A stretch of DNA of 58,962 bases from Candidatus Pelagibacter sp. (GTDB taxonomy: Bacteria; Pseudomonadota; Alphaproteobacteria; Pelagibacterales; Pelagibacteraceae): NCBI GenBank assembly GCA_028225715.1, contig JAOIXS010000003.1, positions 1 through 58,962 on the forward strand, read 5' to 3'. Made by a program: the position numbers and the translations under genes. How positions within the stretch are numbered: position 1 is the stretch's first letter; each line of letters begins with the position of its first letter. A model generated the notes under the pieces. That model saw only the letters and a list, made by a program, of their open reading frames with translations, searched no databases and was not told the DNA's origin. Below, in pieces: positions 7,468 to 15,419 of this stretch.

Positions 7468-8539
7468 TACTACCTCCAAATGGAGATGAGGCTAAATTTC
7501 CAGTTTCATCAAATGCATAAGCTTTATTTGATTTAAAATTAATTTTAACCTTATCACGAATTTTAAAATCCATAACCTCTTCTATACTGGTTATAATTTT
7601 TGCATTCCCCCTTGTAAGGTGGAGTAAAGTTTCTGAGCCACTAATTTCAGCAAGCTCTACCTCAAACTCAAAACCATTATCACTTAATTCAACATCTGAT
7701 GCTCTTATACCAAAATTAAAATTTTTATTTTTTAATTTAGACAAATGACCTGGAACTTCTATTTCAATATCTTCAAATTTTATTTTATTAGAATCTATAC
7801 CTGCTTTTAAAATATTCATAGGTGGGTCATTTGAAATAGCAGCAACTTTTAAATTTTTAGGGTTTTCAAATATTTCTTTTGCAGCACCTACCTGTAATAC
7901 TCTACCCTCATCAAGAACAATGACCTCACCATTAAGTTCCATTGCCTCTCTGGGATCTGTTGTTGAAAAAATTACAATACTCTCTTCTGATAGTCCATTA
8001 ATAAAGATATTTTTGAATTCTTCGCGCAACTGTTCTCTAAGCTTATAATCTAAATTAACTAGTGGTTCATCAAGCAATAAAATCTTTGCATTTTTTACAA
8101 GCGACCTTGCAACTGAAACCCTTTGTTGTTGACCTCCTGATAATTCTTGGATTTTTCTTTTTTCATAGCCCTCTAATCCTACTAATTTTAAAGAATTGAA
8201 AACTTCATCATTAATCTTTTGTGGATCTAAACCTCTTTGTTTTAAAGGAAAAGCTATATTTTCAAAGACGTTTAAATGAGGGTAGTTAATGAATTGTTGA
8301 TAAACCATGGCAATATTTCTTTTCCACACGGGTATCTCTAAAAAATTCTTATCTTCAAATCTCATTGACCCACTATCTGGCATAAGTAATCCTGCTATTG
8401 TCTTTAATAAGGTGGTTTTTCCAGAAAGTGTTCTTCCCAAAATTGTATATAATTTTCCTTTTTCAAAATTAAAAGAGATTTTTCTCAACTGTAATTCTTC
8501 AGTTAACTTATATGATAAATTTTCCCCAACTAAATTCAT
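7460..8539 (-). CDS. ABC transporter ATPase lacking the switch histidine (GlpS-like)
   Basis: A 359-residue ABC ATPase paired with the preceding entry. Walker A GRTLSGKT is at 35-42, the canonical signature LSGGQ at 133-137 and Walker B LLLDEP near 154-159. At the H-loop the sequence is STTDPREA, with threonine 194 where the histidine of the partner aligns. A C-terminal regulatory domain follows residue 240. The complementary defects imply an obligate heterodimer with one working and one degenerate ATP site. The two-ATPase arrangement matches rhizobial glycerol importers (GlpS and GlpT). The start codon overlaps the stop of the upstream permease gene (TAATG). Confidence 0.92.
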   Translation of the reverse strand: MNLVGENLSYKLTEELQLRKISFNFEKGKLYTILGRTLSGKTTLLKTIAGLLMPDSGSMRFEDKNFLEIPVWKRNIAMVYQQFINYPHLNVFENIAFPLKQRGLDPQKINDEVFNSLKLVGLEGYEKRKIQELSGGQQQRVSVARSLVKNAKILLLDEPLVNLDYKLREQLREEFKNIFINGLSEESIVIFSTTDPREAMELNGEVIVLDEGRVLQVGAAKEIFENPKNLKVAAISNDPPMNILKAGIDSNKIKFEDIEIEVPGHLSKLKNKNFNFGIRASDVELSDNGFEFEVELAEISGSETLLHLTRGNAKIITSIEEVMDFKIRDKVKINFKSNKAYAFDETGNLASSPFGGSSV

Positions 8540-9387
8540 TATTTAATTGCTCCAGACAAATTTCCTTTTGACAAATATCTTTCAACAATAAATGCAACTA
8601 CAATTAATGGTGCAACAGAAACTAATGCCGAGGCAGATAAACTCCACCATGGGGTAATTGAAGAATTTAAAGCAACTATTTTAACTGGCAATAATTGCAC
8701 TTCAGTAAAAGTTAAAATGAATGCAAAAAAGAAATCAATCCATCCAAATATTATACAAAACATTCCAGCAACAATTAAACCTGGTATTGAATTTGGTAAT
8801 ACAACTTTAAAAAATGCCTGGTAAGGGTTGCATCCATCTATCAATGCAGTTTCATCTATTTCTCTTGGAACTTTATTAAAGAAATCAACCATAATCCAAA
8901 CTGCTATAGGCATTAACAAAACAATGTAGACAACTATTAATCCAATTAGACTATCCAATAAACCAACAGCCCCTAAAAATAAAAAGAAAGGTATTGATAA
9001 AACAATTGGTGGCATAATTCTTTGAGAGATAAAAAAGAAAGTAATATCGTTATTTTTTATAGGACCAGCTTTAAACGTATATCTAGAAAGTGCATATGCA
9101 GATAAAGTTCCTAGAATTATACTTATTAAACTTGCAGTACATGTTACGAATAGACTGTTAAAATAAGGCTCGACAATATCTACTCCTCCTTGGGCTGGGG
9201 ATTTAATTAAAACTCTCCATCCTTCTAGATTTGGCTCAAAATCAACCCATGGTATGTAAGTAACACCTCCATTTACTGAATTAAAATCTTTAAAAGAAGT
9301 TGTAAGTGCCCAAAGAAAAGGCGCCACAACAAAAACAGTCCAAACTGTAATAAAAAAATATTTTAAAAATGTATATAATTTTCCCAT
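8539..9387 (-). CDS. ABC transporter permease (MalG/GlpQ type)
   Basis: A 282-residue inner-membrane protein with six predicted helices. The coupling-helix EAA motif is visible around residues 175-195 (EIDETALIDGCNPYQAFFKVVLP), the site where permeases contact the ATPases. The order and size match the second permease of carbohydrate/polyol importers. It lies two bases after the other permease gene and overlaps the next ATPase gene. A long periplasmic loop precedes helix 2 (near VNGGVTYIPWVDFEPN). The substrate is inferred only from the operon type. Confidence 0.93.
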   Translation of the reverse strand: MGKLYTFLKYFFITVWTVFVVAPFLWALTTSFKDFNSVNGGVTYIPWVDFEPNLEGWRVLIKSPAQGGVDIVEPYFNSLFVTCTASLISIILGTLSAYALSRYTFKAGPIKNNDITFFFISQRIMPPIVLSIPFFLFLGAVGLLDSLIGLIVVYIVLLMPIAVWIMVDFFNKVPREIDETALIDGCNPYQAFFKVVLPNSIPGLIVAGMFCIIFGWIDFFFAFILTFTEVQLLPVKIVALNSSITPWWSLSASALVSVAPLIVVAFIVERYLSKGNLSGAIK

Positions 9388-9389
9388 AT

Positions 9390-10250
9390 TTAATCTTTGA
9401 GTAATAATTTAGTTAATACTTTTGCAATAACAGTTAAGCTTATGATCATTATTATTAAATATGTGAATGACATTGATGCTGCATAGCCCATTTGAAACTC
9501 TCTTAATCCTTTGATAAAAATATAAAAACTTGATGTCTCAGTTGAAGTTCCAGGCCCACCGGAAGTTAACACATAAACTGTATCCATAATTTTTGAAGCC
9601 TCAATTAACCTAATAATAATTGCACCAATAGATATGGGTGCCATTAATGGAAATGTTACATAAAGGAATTTTCTCACCGGACTTGCCCCATCAATTGCAG
9701 CTGCTAAAAAAGGTTCTTTAGGAAGTGATAAAAGGCCTGCTAATAGAAGCAAAAACATAAAAGGTGTCCACTGCCAGACCTCAACAATAATAACAGTAAA
9801 TTTAGCTAAAGTAGGATCTGTAAGCCATTTAGGTGCAAATCCAAAATTCCCTAAAATATCATTTACTGGGCCAAGAGACTCATGAAAAAAAGTCCTCCAG
9901 ATAACTGTCATAATAACTGGTGTTGTCATCATAGGTATTAAAAATAATACTCTAAAAAATCTTTGAAACTTGATGTCCTTCCAAACCATATGAGCCAGTG
10001 CAAAGCCAATTACGTATTGAAGAACAACAGTTGTAACTGACAAAAAACTTAATCTAAAAAATGATTCCCAGAAACGTGGGTCATCAGTAAATAGTCTGAC
10101 ATAATTTTCAAGACCTATAAAGTTTAAACCATTGTAACTATTCCAACCTGATAAACTTAAACGAACTACAAATATTATTGGGAAAATTAGGATGCCTATA
10201 AGAACAAATAAACCTGGAAATAAAAAAACGTATTTATGTTTAAAGTTCAT
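9390..10250 (-). CDS. ABC transporter permease (MalF/GlpP type)
   Basis: A 286-residue permease with six predicted membrane helices and a recognisable EAA-type coupling loop near residues 180-205 (AAAIDGASPVRKFLYVTFPLM). It forms the transmembrane heterodimer with the adjacent permease. An upstream 12-pair stem-loop separates it from the solute-binding protein gene, so its messenger level probably differs from that of the binding protein. Like the other subunits it belongs to the CUT1-type family used for sugars, glycerol and glycerol phosphate. Confidence 0.93.
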   Translation of the reverse strand: MNFKHKYVFLFPGLFVLIGILIFPIIFVVRLSLSGWNSYNGLNFIGLENYVRLFTDDPRFWESFFRLSFLSVTTVVLQYVIGFALAHMVWKDIKFQRFFRVLFLIPMMTTPVIMTVIWRTFFHESLGPVNDILGNFGFAPKWLTDPTLAKFTVIIVEVWQWTPFMFLLLLAGLLSLPKEPFLAAAIDGASPVRKFLYVTFPLMAPISIGAIIIRLIEASKIMDTVYVLTSGGPGTSTETSSFYIFIKGLREFQMGYAASMSFTYLIIMIISLTVIAKVLTKLLLKD

Positions 10251-10273
10251 TTAATTGAATTTTGAATTTAATG

Positions 10274-10304
10274 TATGTGGCCACTAATTAAAAGTGGCCA
10301 CATA
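10274..10304 (-). promoter_or_regulatory. perfect 12-base-pair stem-loop between binding-protein and permease genes
   Basis: TATGTGGCCACT at 10274-10285 and its exact reverse complement at 10293-10304 flank a seven-base loop. No U-tract follows on either strand, so it is not a standard intrinsic terminator. Its position just after the binding-protein stop fits an RNA-stabilising 3-prime hairpin of the malE type, raising binding-protein messenger over permease messenger. Confidence 0.75.
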
Positions 10305-10312
10305 AAGTAATT

Positions 10313-11848
10313 TTATAACTTGTTGTCTTCCATTTTGACACCAACAGCATAATCTTCTTGTACTGCTGATTTACCAACTCTTTTGACAATTGCTTCCCAC
10401 TCTTTAGCAACTTCATCTAAAGCTTCTTGAGGAGATAGCTGACCTGCTAAAGCCTTAGAAGTTCCAGTTGCAACTGCACTAGTGAACTCAAATACACCAC
10501 GTACTCTTAAAGGAAAAACTCTGTTTTTACTTTTTTCCATATCTTTAAGTGTCTTAGTATAACTGTTAGCAATATCTGCATCCCAACCCATTGTATCTAT
10601 ATAAAGATTTGGATCGAAATCAGAGTTTTTAAATGGATTAACACCAAAGTTACCAATAGCTAAGTCAGCTTGGTGGTTTGCTCCGTTAGAAAAGAAACAT
10701 AGATAATCAAACGCCATCTCTTGTACTTTACTTTTCTTAGCAACACCTACTGCCCAACCCCATACGATGTATGGTGCTTGATTGTATTTGTTATCCCATT
10801 TGCCAGATACTCTATTCCAAACTCTATCTGCACCTGGAAGAGGAGCTGTACCTACTTTATTTTTAATAGGACTATCATCTTGCATTGCTGCAATAAAAGC
10901 ATCATCCCATGAAAAACTAAATAAAGTTTGGCCACCACCAAATGATCCAATTTCATCACCTAGTCCAAAGTTAATTCCTCCTGGAGGAACATACTTAGTA
11001 GCTTCTACCCAGTCAGTTAAAGCTTCAACAAATCCTGGATTGTTAACATTCGGTTTCATAGTTTCCAAATCAAAAAAGAACCCACCTGGAGTTTTAGGAT
11101 TTTTAGCATACGCTACTGATCTACTGAAAAAAGCCGCAAACATTAGGTCGTCTTTTTTCATAACTTCAGCTGAACCGTATTCTTTTTCTCCATCACCATC
11201 CCAGTCCCAACCGTTAAAGAATTTAGCCATTTCGCCATATTCTTTCCAAGTTGTAGGAACTTTTAACTCTTTACCAGTTGCTTCCTTATATTTTTTTTGC
11301 ATCTCAGGATTATCAATTACATCTTTTCTGTATTTTAAATAATGCCTGTCTCCATCAACTGGATATTGATACATAGTTCCATCCCAAGAAGAAACACCCA
11401 CATGAGATTTTGTAACATCTTTCATCTCTTTTGTGTTCATGTACTTTTTTGGAACTGGGGCTAAATACTGCCTCCAGTCATTTATAAAGTTAGAAAAGCC
11501 AAATACGATATCGTATGGAGCTTGACCAGCTTTAAAAGGAACCATAGCTTTTGCATACAAATCACCTGCTGGTGTGTGTGTTACATCAACTGTTGCTCCT
11601 GTTAGTTTTGCAAACTGCTCAGCATGAAGAGCTGTTGGCTGTCCAATTACTGGGACTGCGTGCGTGTTTATTTTAAGAGTTTTTCCTTTGTAATTTTTCT
11701 TAGAAATTTTTTCATAAGAACAATCACCAGCAATATCTCCTGTAGCTTTGATATGTGGAAATTGATCACTCCACTTATCTGCATAAGCTGGACTAAATAT
11801 CAGAATTCCTGATATCATAGCACTTAAGCAAGTTTTTATTATTTTCAT
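10313..11848 (-). CDS. ABC transporter extracellular solute-binding protein (polyol/sugar type)
   Basis: A 511-residue binding protein with a Sec signal peptide (residues 1-23, cleavage after AYA). It is longer than typical sugar binding proteins (about 420), as in the glycerol-type GlpV group. A DxDxDG loop at residues 215-220 looks like a calcium-binding or structural loop. The ATG is preceded by a strong AGGAGAG ribosome site. It is the first transport gene after the alcohol dehydrogenase gene and is followed by a strong hairpin. Together with two permeases and two different ATPases it makes a complete importer. Glycerol or another small polyol is the best guess for the substrate, but it is inferred. 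Confidence 0.88.
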   Translation of the reverse strand: MKIIKTCLSAMISGILIFSPAYADKWSDQFPHIKATGDIAGDCSYEKISKKNYKGKTLKINTHAVPVIGQPTALHAEQFAKLTGATVDVTHTPAGDLYAKAMVPFKAGQAPYDIVFGFSNFINDWRQYLAPVPKKYMNTKEMKDVTKSHVGVSSWDGTMYQYPVDGDRHYLKYRKDVIDNPEMQKKYKEATGKELKVPTTWKEYGEMAKFFNGWDWDGDGEKEYGSAEVMKKDDLMFAAFFSRSVAYAKNPKTPGGFFFDLETMKPNVNNPGFVEALTDWVEATKYVPPGGINFGLGDEIGSFGGGQTLFSFSWDDAFIAAMQDDSPIKNKVGTAPLPGADRVWNRVSGKWDNKYNQAPYIVWGWAVGVAKKSKVQEMAFDYLCFFSNGANHQADLAIGNFGVNPFKNSDFDPNLYIDTMGWDADIANSYTKTLKDMEKSKNRVFPLRVRGVFEFTSAVATGTSKALAGQLSPQEALDEVAKEWEAIVKRVGKSAVQEDYAVGVKMEDNKL

Positions 11849-11869
11849 TACTCTCTCCTTTATTTATTA

Positions 11870-12931
11870 TTATGGAACTAAAACTGCTCTTCCCTTAACT
11901 TTACCTTCGTTAAGATCATGAAGCGCTTTATTAGCATCGCCTAATTTATATTCTTGCATAGAGAGTGTTACTAACCCTTTGTTAGCTAACTCCATCAGCT
12001 CATATAATTCAGACCACGTTCCCACTAAATTTCCAACTATTGTTTTTTCTGAAATAATTACATCGACAGCTAAAACTCTGATTTCTTCACCATAACCTAC
12101 GATATAATAATATCCACTTCCTGCTGTCATTTTGATTCCCATTGCAGTGGATCCTTTTTCACCAACAAAATCGATTACTGCCTCACCACCTTTTCCTTTG
12201 GTAAGCTCCAGAACTCTTTCAACTTCATTGCCATCAATTAAAACTCCCTCATCGCCGCCAAGTGACATTGCATGTTTTAATGCTTCAGCAGATTTTTCAA
12301 CAATAATAATATTTGCAGCACACATTGCTTTTAAACATTGAATTGCAATATGACCAAGTCCACCAGCACCAATAATTACACATGTTTGACCTGGTAATAA
12401 ATGTCTAGTAGCTTTTTTAACAACTCTATAAGCAGTTAGTCCAGCGTCAGAAAAAGGTGCAACATCTTTTGGGGCTAATATAGTAGGTAGTTTAATTAAG
12501 TTACGAACACTTGTTTTAAGTAATTCTGCATACCCACCTTCTTTAATATTTAAACCTGGAAATGCTCCCTCTTCAGCATGTTGATCTAAACCTCTACGAC
12601 AGCTTAAACAAGTTCCATCTGTTCCTGAAATAATTGGGTGCAAAATAACTGGATCACCTTTTTTAAATCCTACAACATCTTTTCCTACTTCTTCAACCCA
12701 TCCAGCATTTTCATGTCCCATAACCATTGGTAATAAATCTCCTTTAGGATCTTGAATATGTTCCCAAACACCTTCAATAATGTGTAAATCAGTTCTACAA
12801 ACTCCTGCAGCACCAATTTTAACAATAACATCTGATGATTTTTCTAATTTTGGATCTGGCATCTCTTGCTCAGTAACCCAAACTTTTTCATCCATTTTTG
12901 GATTATATTTGTGTAAAACTTGTGCCTTCAT
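11870..12931 (-). CDS. zinc-type alcohol dehydrogenase (MDR family), partly degenerate structural-zinc lobe
   Basis: A 353-residue NAD(P)-dependent medium-chain dehydrogenase. Catalytic zinc ligands appear in GVCRTDLH (C near 44) and MGHEN (H near 71); the nucleotide-binding fold begins with VIIGAGGLGHIA near 187. The structural-zinc lobe, normally four cysteines, keeps only two here (TCLSCRRGLDQHAEE): the first position and the last (HC to HA) are lost. It is the first gene of the ABC operon and divergent from the AcoR-like regulator. It could oxidise the imported polyol or alcohol to an aldehyde or ketone; that substrate link is inference. Confidence 0.88.
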   Translation of the reverse strand: MKAQVLHKYNPKMDEKVWVTEQEMPDPKLEKSSDVIVKIGAAGVCRTDLHIIEGVWEHIQDPKGDLLPMVMGHENAGWVEEVGKDVVGFKKGDPVILHPIISGTDGTCLSCRRGLDQHAEEGAFPGLNIKEGGYAELLKTSVRNLIKLPTILAPKDVAPFSDAGLTAYRVVKKATRHLLPGQTCVIIGAGGLGHIAIQCLKAMCAANIIIVEKSAEALKHAMSLGGDEGVLIDGNEVERVLELTKGKGGEAVIDFVGEKGSTAMGIKMTAGSGYYYIVGYGEEIRVLAVDVIISEKTIVGNLVGTWSELYELMELANKGLVTLSMQEYKLGDANKALHDLNEGKVKGRAVLVP

Positions 12932-13090
12932 AATTTCTCTCTATTCTTTAGTTTATTATTATTTTTAATTACAAACCCTATCCAATATGGATGATAAGAG
13001 AGAGTCAATCGGACAAAAAAGTGTTCAGAAAGTTAACAAAATACAACTCTTGGTTGGTTGTTCATTTTTAATAAAGTCTTAAAATAAGAT
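12932..13090. promoter_or_regulatory. divergent promoter region with candidate operators
   Basis: This 159-base gap must contain promoters for the alcohol dehydrogenase/ABC operon (leftward) and the AcoR-like regulator (rightward). Two dyads stand out: ATCC-AATAT-GGAT at 12980-12992 and GGACA-AAAAAG-TGTTC at 13011-13026 (four of five pairs). Either could bind the Fis-type helix-turn-helix of the neighbouring regulator. I could not assign minus-10 and minus-35 boxes with confidence in this AT-rich stretch. Confidence 0.4.
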
Positions 13091-14179
13091 ATGTCAAATT
13101 TAGTTTCTGTTGAAAAAGAGTTTTCTGATCTTACTAAAAGAAGAGGTTTTTTACCTTCTTTGATTGATAAAGATATTTCTGATAGTTGGAAGAGATGTAT
13201 TTCATCTGGACTAGATCCACTTAAAGACCCAAGAAGAACCGTTCTTACTTCTAAAGAGCTTGATGAACTTAAAGAAAAAAATGAATATATTAGAAGATTA
13301 GTTAACCCTGAACTTGAGCTTCTATATTCACAAATCGCTGGGACAAATTTTATGGTGGCATATTCTGACAGCACTGGATCAGTTATGGATACTATTTATG
13401 ATAAAACCTGCCTTAAGACTGATGTTGGGAAAATTGTAATACCAGGTTCAATTTGGAGAGAAGAAATTGGAGGTACAAATGGATTGGGACAAGTTGTAAC
13501 TCTCAATAAAGACTCTATAGTTTCAGGTAAGGAACATTTTTTTGAGTCCCATGGAAAATTATCTTGCTTTGCAAGTCCAATACTAAATCACGAAGGTAAA
13601 ACAATAGGTATAATAGATGCTTCTACCGATGTGCATTCAAGAGAGCAGCATACCTTAGCGCTAGTTAAACTTGCTACAAAAAGTATTGAAACAAAGTTAT
13701 TTGTAAATCAATTTAAAAATGAATTAATTTTATCATTCCATCCACGTCAGGAATATCTAAGTACAAATAGTGTTGGTATGCTTGCAATTAATGGTGATGG
13801 ATTTGTTGTTGGCTCAAATTCTAATGCAAGAATAATGTTGCATGGGTTAGTAACATTAAAGAACGAAAATTTTAATAATATTTTTACAAGTTCATTTTCT
13901 TCAATAGCAAATGAACTTTTACAAAATAAAATAATAAAAATTTCTGATCATTTGGGCTCATCTGTTTTTATAATAAAAAGTCAAAATTTTACAAAAAAAA
14001 TATCCAAAGAATCAGAAATTAAAATAAAAACTTATTCATGTAATAATTGTGAAGATTCAAAATTTAAGAAAGATAGATGCATTTTGATTAGATCTACTTT
14101 TTTAGAAACTGGAAATATTAGTGCAGTTTCTCGAAAACTTGGTGTTTCACGAACTACAATATACAAACACTTACAATAA
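13091..14179 (+). CDS. AcoR-like regulator: GAF, PAS-like and Fis helix-turn-helix, no AAA+ domain
   Basis: A 362-residue cytoplasmic regulator. Residues 1-60 match the AcoR-type start (ISDSWKRCISSGLDP), residues about 65-205 form a GAF sensor domain (GSIWREEIGGTNGLG, SCFASPILNHEGKTIGIIDAST), about 220-300 resemble a PAS domain (GMLAINGDGFVVGSN), and the last 35 residues are a Fis-type helix-turn-helix (TGNISAVSRKLGVSRTTIYKHL). The sigma-54-activating AAA+ domain normally between sensor and Fis domain is absent; in its place is a short linker with cysteines at 317, 320 and 330. It probably senses a small carbonyl or alcohol metabolite and controls the divergent dehydrogenase/ABC operon as a simple DNA-binding regulator. 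Confidence 0.87.
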   Translation: MSNLVSVEKEFSDLTKRRGFLPSLIDKDISDSWKRCISSGLDPLKDPRRTVLTSKELDELKEKNEYIRRLVNPELELLYSQIAGTNFMVAYSDSTGSVMDTIYDKTCLKTDVGKIVIPGSIWREEIGGTNGLGQVVTLNKDSIVSGKEHFFESHGKLSCFASPILNHEGKTIGIIDASTDVHSREQHTLALVKLATKSIETKLFVNQFKNELILSFHPRQEYLSTNSVGMLAINGDGFVVGSNSNARIMLHGLVTLKNENFNNIFTSSFSSIANELLQNKIIKISDHLGSSVFIIKSQNFTKKISKESEIKIKTYSCNNCEDSKFKKDRCILIRSTFLETGNISAVSRKLGVSRTTIYKHLQ

Positions 14180-14181
14180 AA

Positions 14182-15399
14182 TTAATTTTTAGAATTTTTT
14201 GTTAAGAAAAAAAGGTAAGAGAATAAAGAGGTTAATAAAAAAAATACCATTGCAAATCTAAAGCCTGAAATTTCTGAAAACCCCAAATTCATTGTAAGAT
14301 CAATAATAACACCAATAATCCATTGAAGTGCAAATGCCCCAATAAAAAGAAGCAAATTAAAAGAAGTCAGTGCTTTTCCAGCATTCGAAAGTGAAAAAAC
14401 CATTCCGACGGCAGGCTGACTTAAAGATAAAAATACTGAACTTACTGCAAAAAATGCCCAATGAAATGCTCCCGCTTTTGGTCCTAGATAAATTATGAAG
14501 GCTAATACTACTAAGTTTATTGGTGCACCAAATTTTAGCAATCTAATTGCATCAGAAACATTTTTAGAAAATTTTGGAACAAAATACCCCCAAATTAAAA
14601 AAGAGAAAAGTAAGGATAGATAAATAATAAACAAACCATTTGCGCTTTCTTCTGGAGTATACCCAGATACTTTAACCATCCACGGTCCTGCCCATAAAGT
14701 TTGGATAGCAAATAAACCACCATAATTAAAAAAACCCATTGGCACTAAACTTTTAAAAAATTTATTCTGCCATACTTCTTTTAAAGAACCTTTATCATTA
14801 TATGTATTTTGAATATTTTCGTTGTTCCAATTGGGAATAAAAATAATAATCAACACAATACTTAAAAGAGTTAGAATTGCCAAAACTCCAAATATTGATC
14901 TCCATCCTATTATTGGTAAAAAAAATTGTACTGGCAAACTAGAGGATAACATTCCTATCGCACCAGTCATTAACATCCACGAATTTGCTCTTTGTTGGGT
15001 CTCGTCTTGAAACCAAACTCTATAAGCAGTTAACGGTCCCATTAAACATGCTCCAACACCTACTCCAATTAAAATTCTTGAAATTAAAAGAGAAGTAAAA
15101 TTTTGTGACAAGGAAAATGAAATTATTCCTACGATTGCAATTAATAAAAAGTATGAAACTATTTTTTTTGGACCTTTGCTATCTAATAGATATCCAAGTG
15201 GAATTTGAACAGATGCAAATCCCAAAAAATATCCACCACCTAGAAGTCCTAGATCACCAGCTGATAAATTAAACTCGGATATAAGATTAGGTGAAATAGT
15301 TGCTGTAATTGCTCTTAATAAATTAGAGATATAATAACCAAGGGCAAATACTAAAAATATAGTTATCGCTTTTTTTTTTGGCAGAATAACTTTGTTCAT
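14182..15399 (-). CDS. MFS transporter, probable organic-acid carrier
   Basis: A 405-residue major-facilitator protein with twelve predicted helices. The loop 2-3 motif is visible as GYLLDSKGPKKIVSYF near residues 68-83, and RILIGVGVGACLMGPLTAYR lies near 108-127. It is the last gene of the glycolate/glyoxylate run, 20 bases after the D-2-hydroxyacid dehydrogenase gene, so uptake or exchange of glycolate, lactate or another hydroxyacid is a reasonable inference, but nothing in the sequence fixes the substrate. Its stop meets the convergent regulator stop two bases apart with no obvious terminator. Confidence 0.85.
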   Translation of the reverse strand: MNKVILPKKKAITIFLVFALGYYISNLLRAITATISPNLISEFNLSAGDLGLLGGGYFLGFASVQIPLGYLLDSKGPKKIVSYFLLIAIVGIISFSLSQNFTSLLISRILIGVGVGACLMGPLTAYRVWFQDETQQRANSWMLMTGAIGMLSSSLPVQFFLPIIGWRSIFGVLAILTLLSIVLIIIFIPNWNNENIQNTYNDKGSLKEVWQNKFFKSLVPMGFFNYGGLFAIQTLWAGPWMVKVSGYTPEESANGLFIIYLSLLFSFLIWGYFVPKFSKNVSDAIRLLKFGAPINLVVLAFIIYLGPKAGAFHWAFFAVSSVFLSLSQPAVGMVFSLSNAGKALTSFNLLLFIGAFALQWIIGVIIDLTMNLGFSEISGFRFAMVFFLLTSLFSYLFFLTKNSKN

Positions 15400-15419
15400 A
15401 ATTGAAACTTACAAAGAAA

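Noticed and set aside
10782..11342. Long (186-codon) open frame antisense to the ABC binding-protein gene
   Set aside because: The minus-strand protein is a clear binding protein; the antisense frame has no recognisable domain and arises from its codon pattern.
13033..13374. Minus-strand open frame of 113 codons over the start of the AcoR-like gene
   Set aside because: Serine/leucine-rich shadow of the real plus-strand regulator; it would also cover the divergent promoter region.
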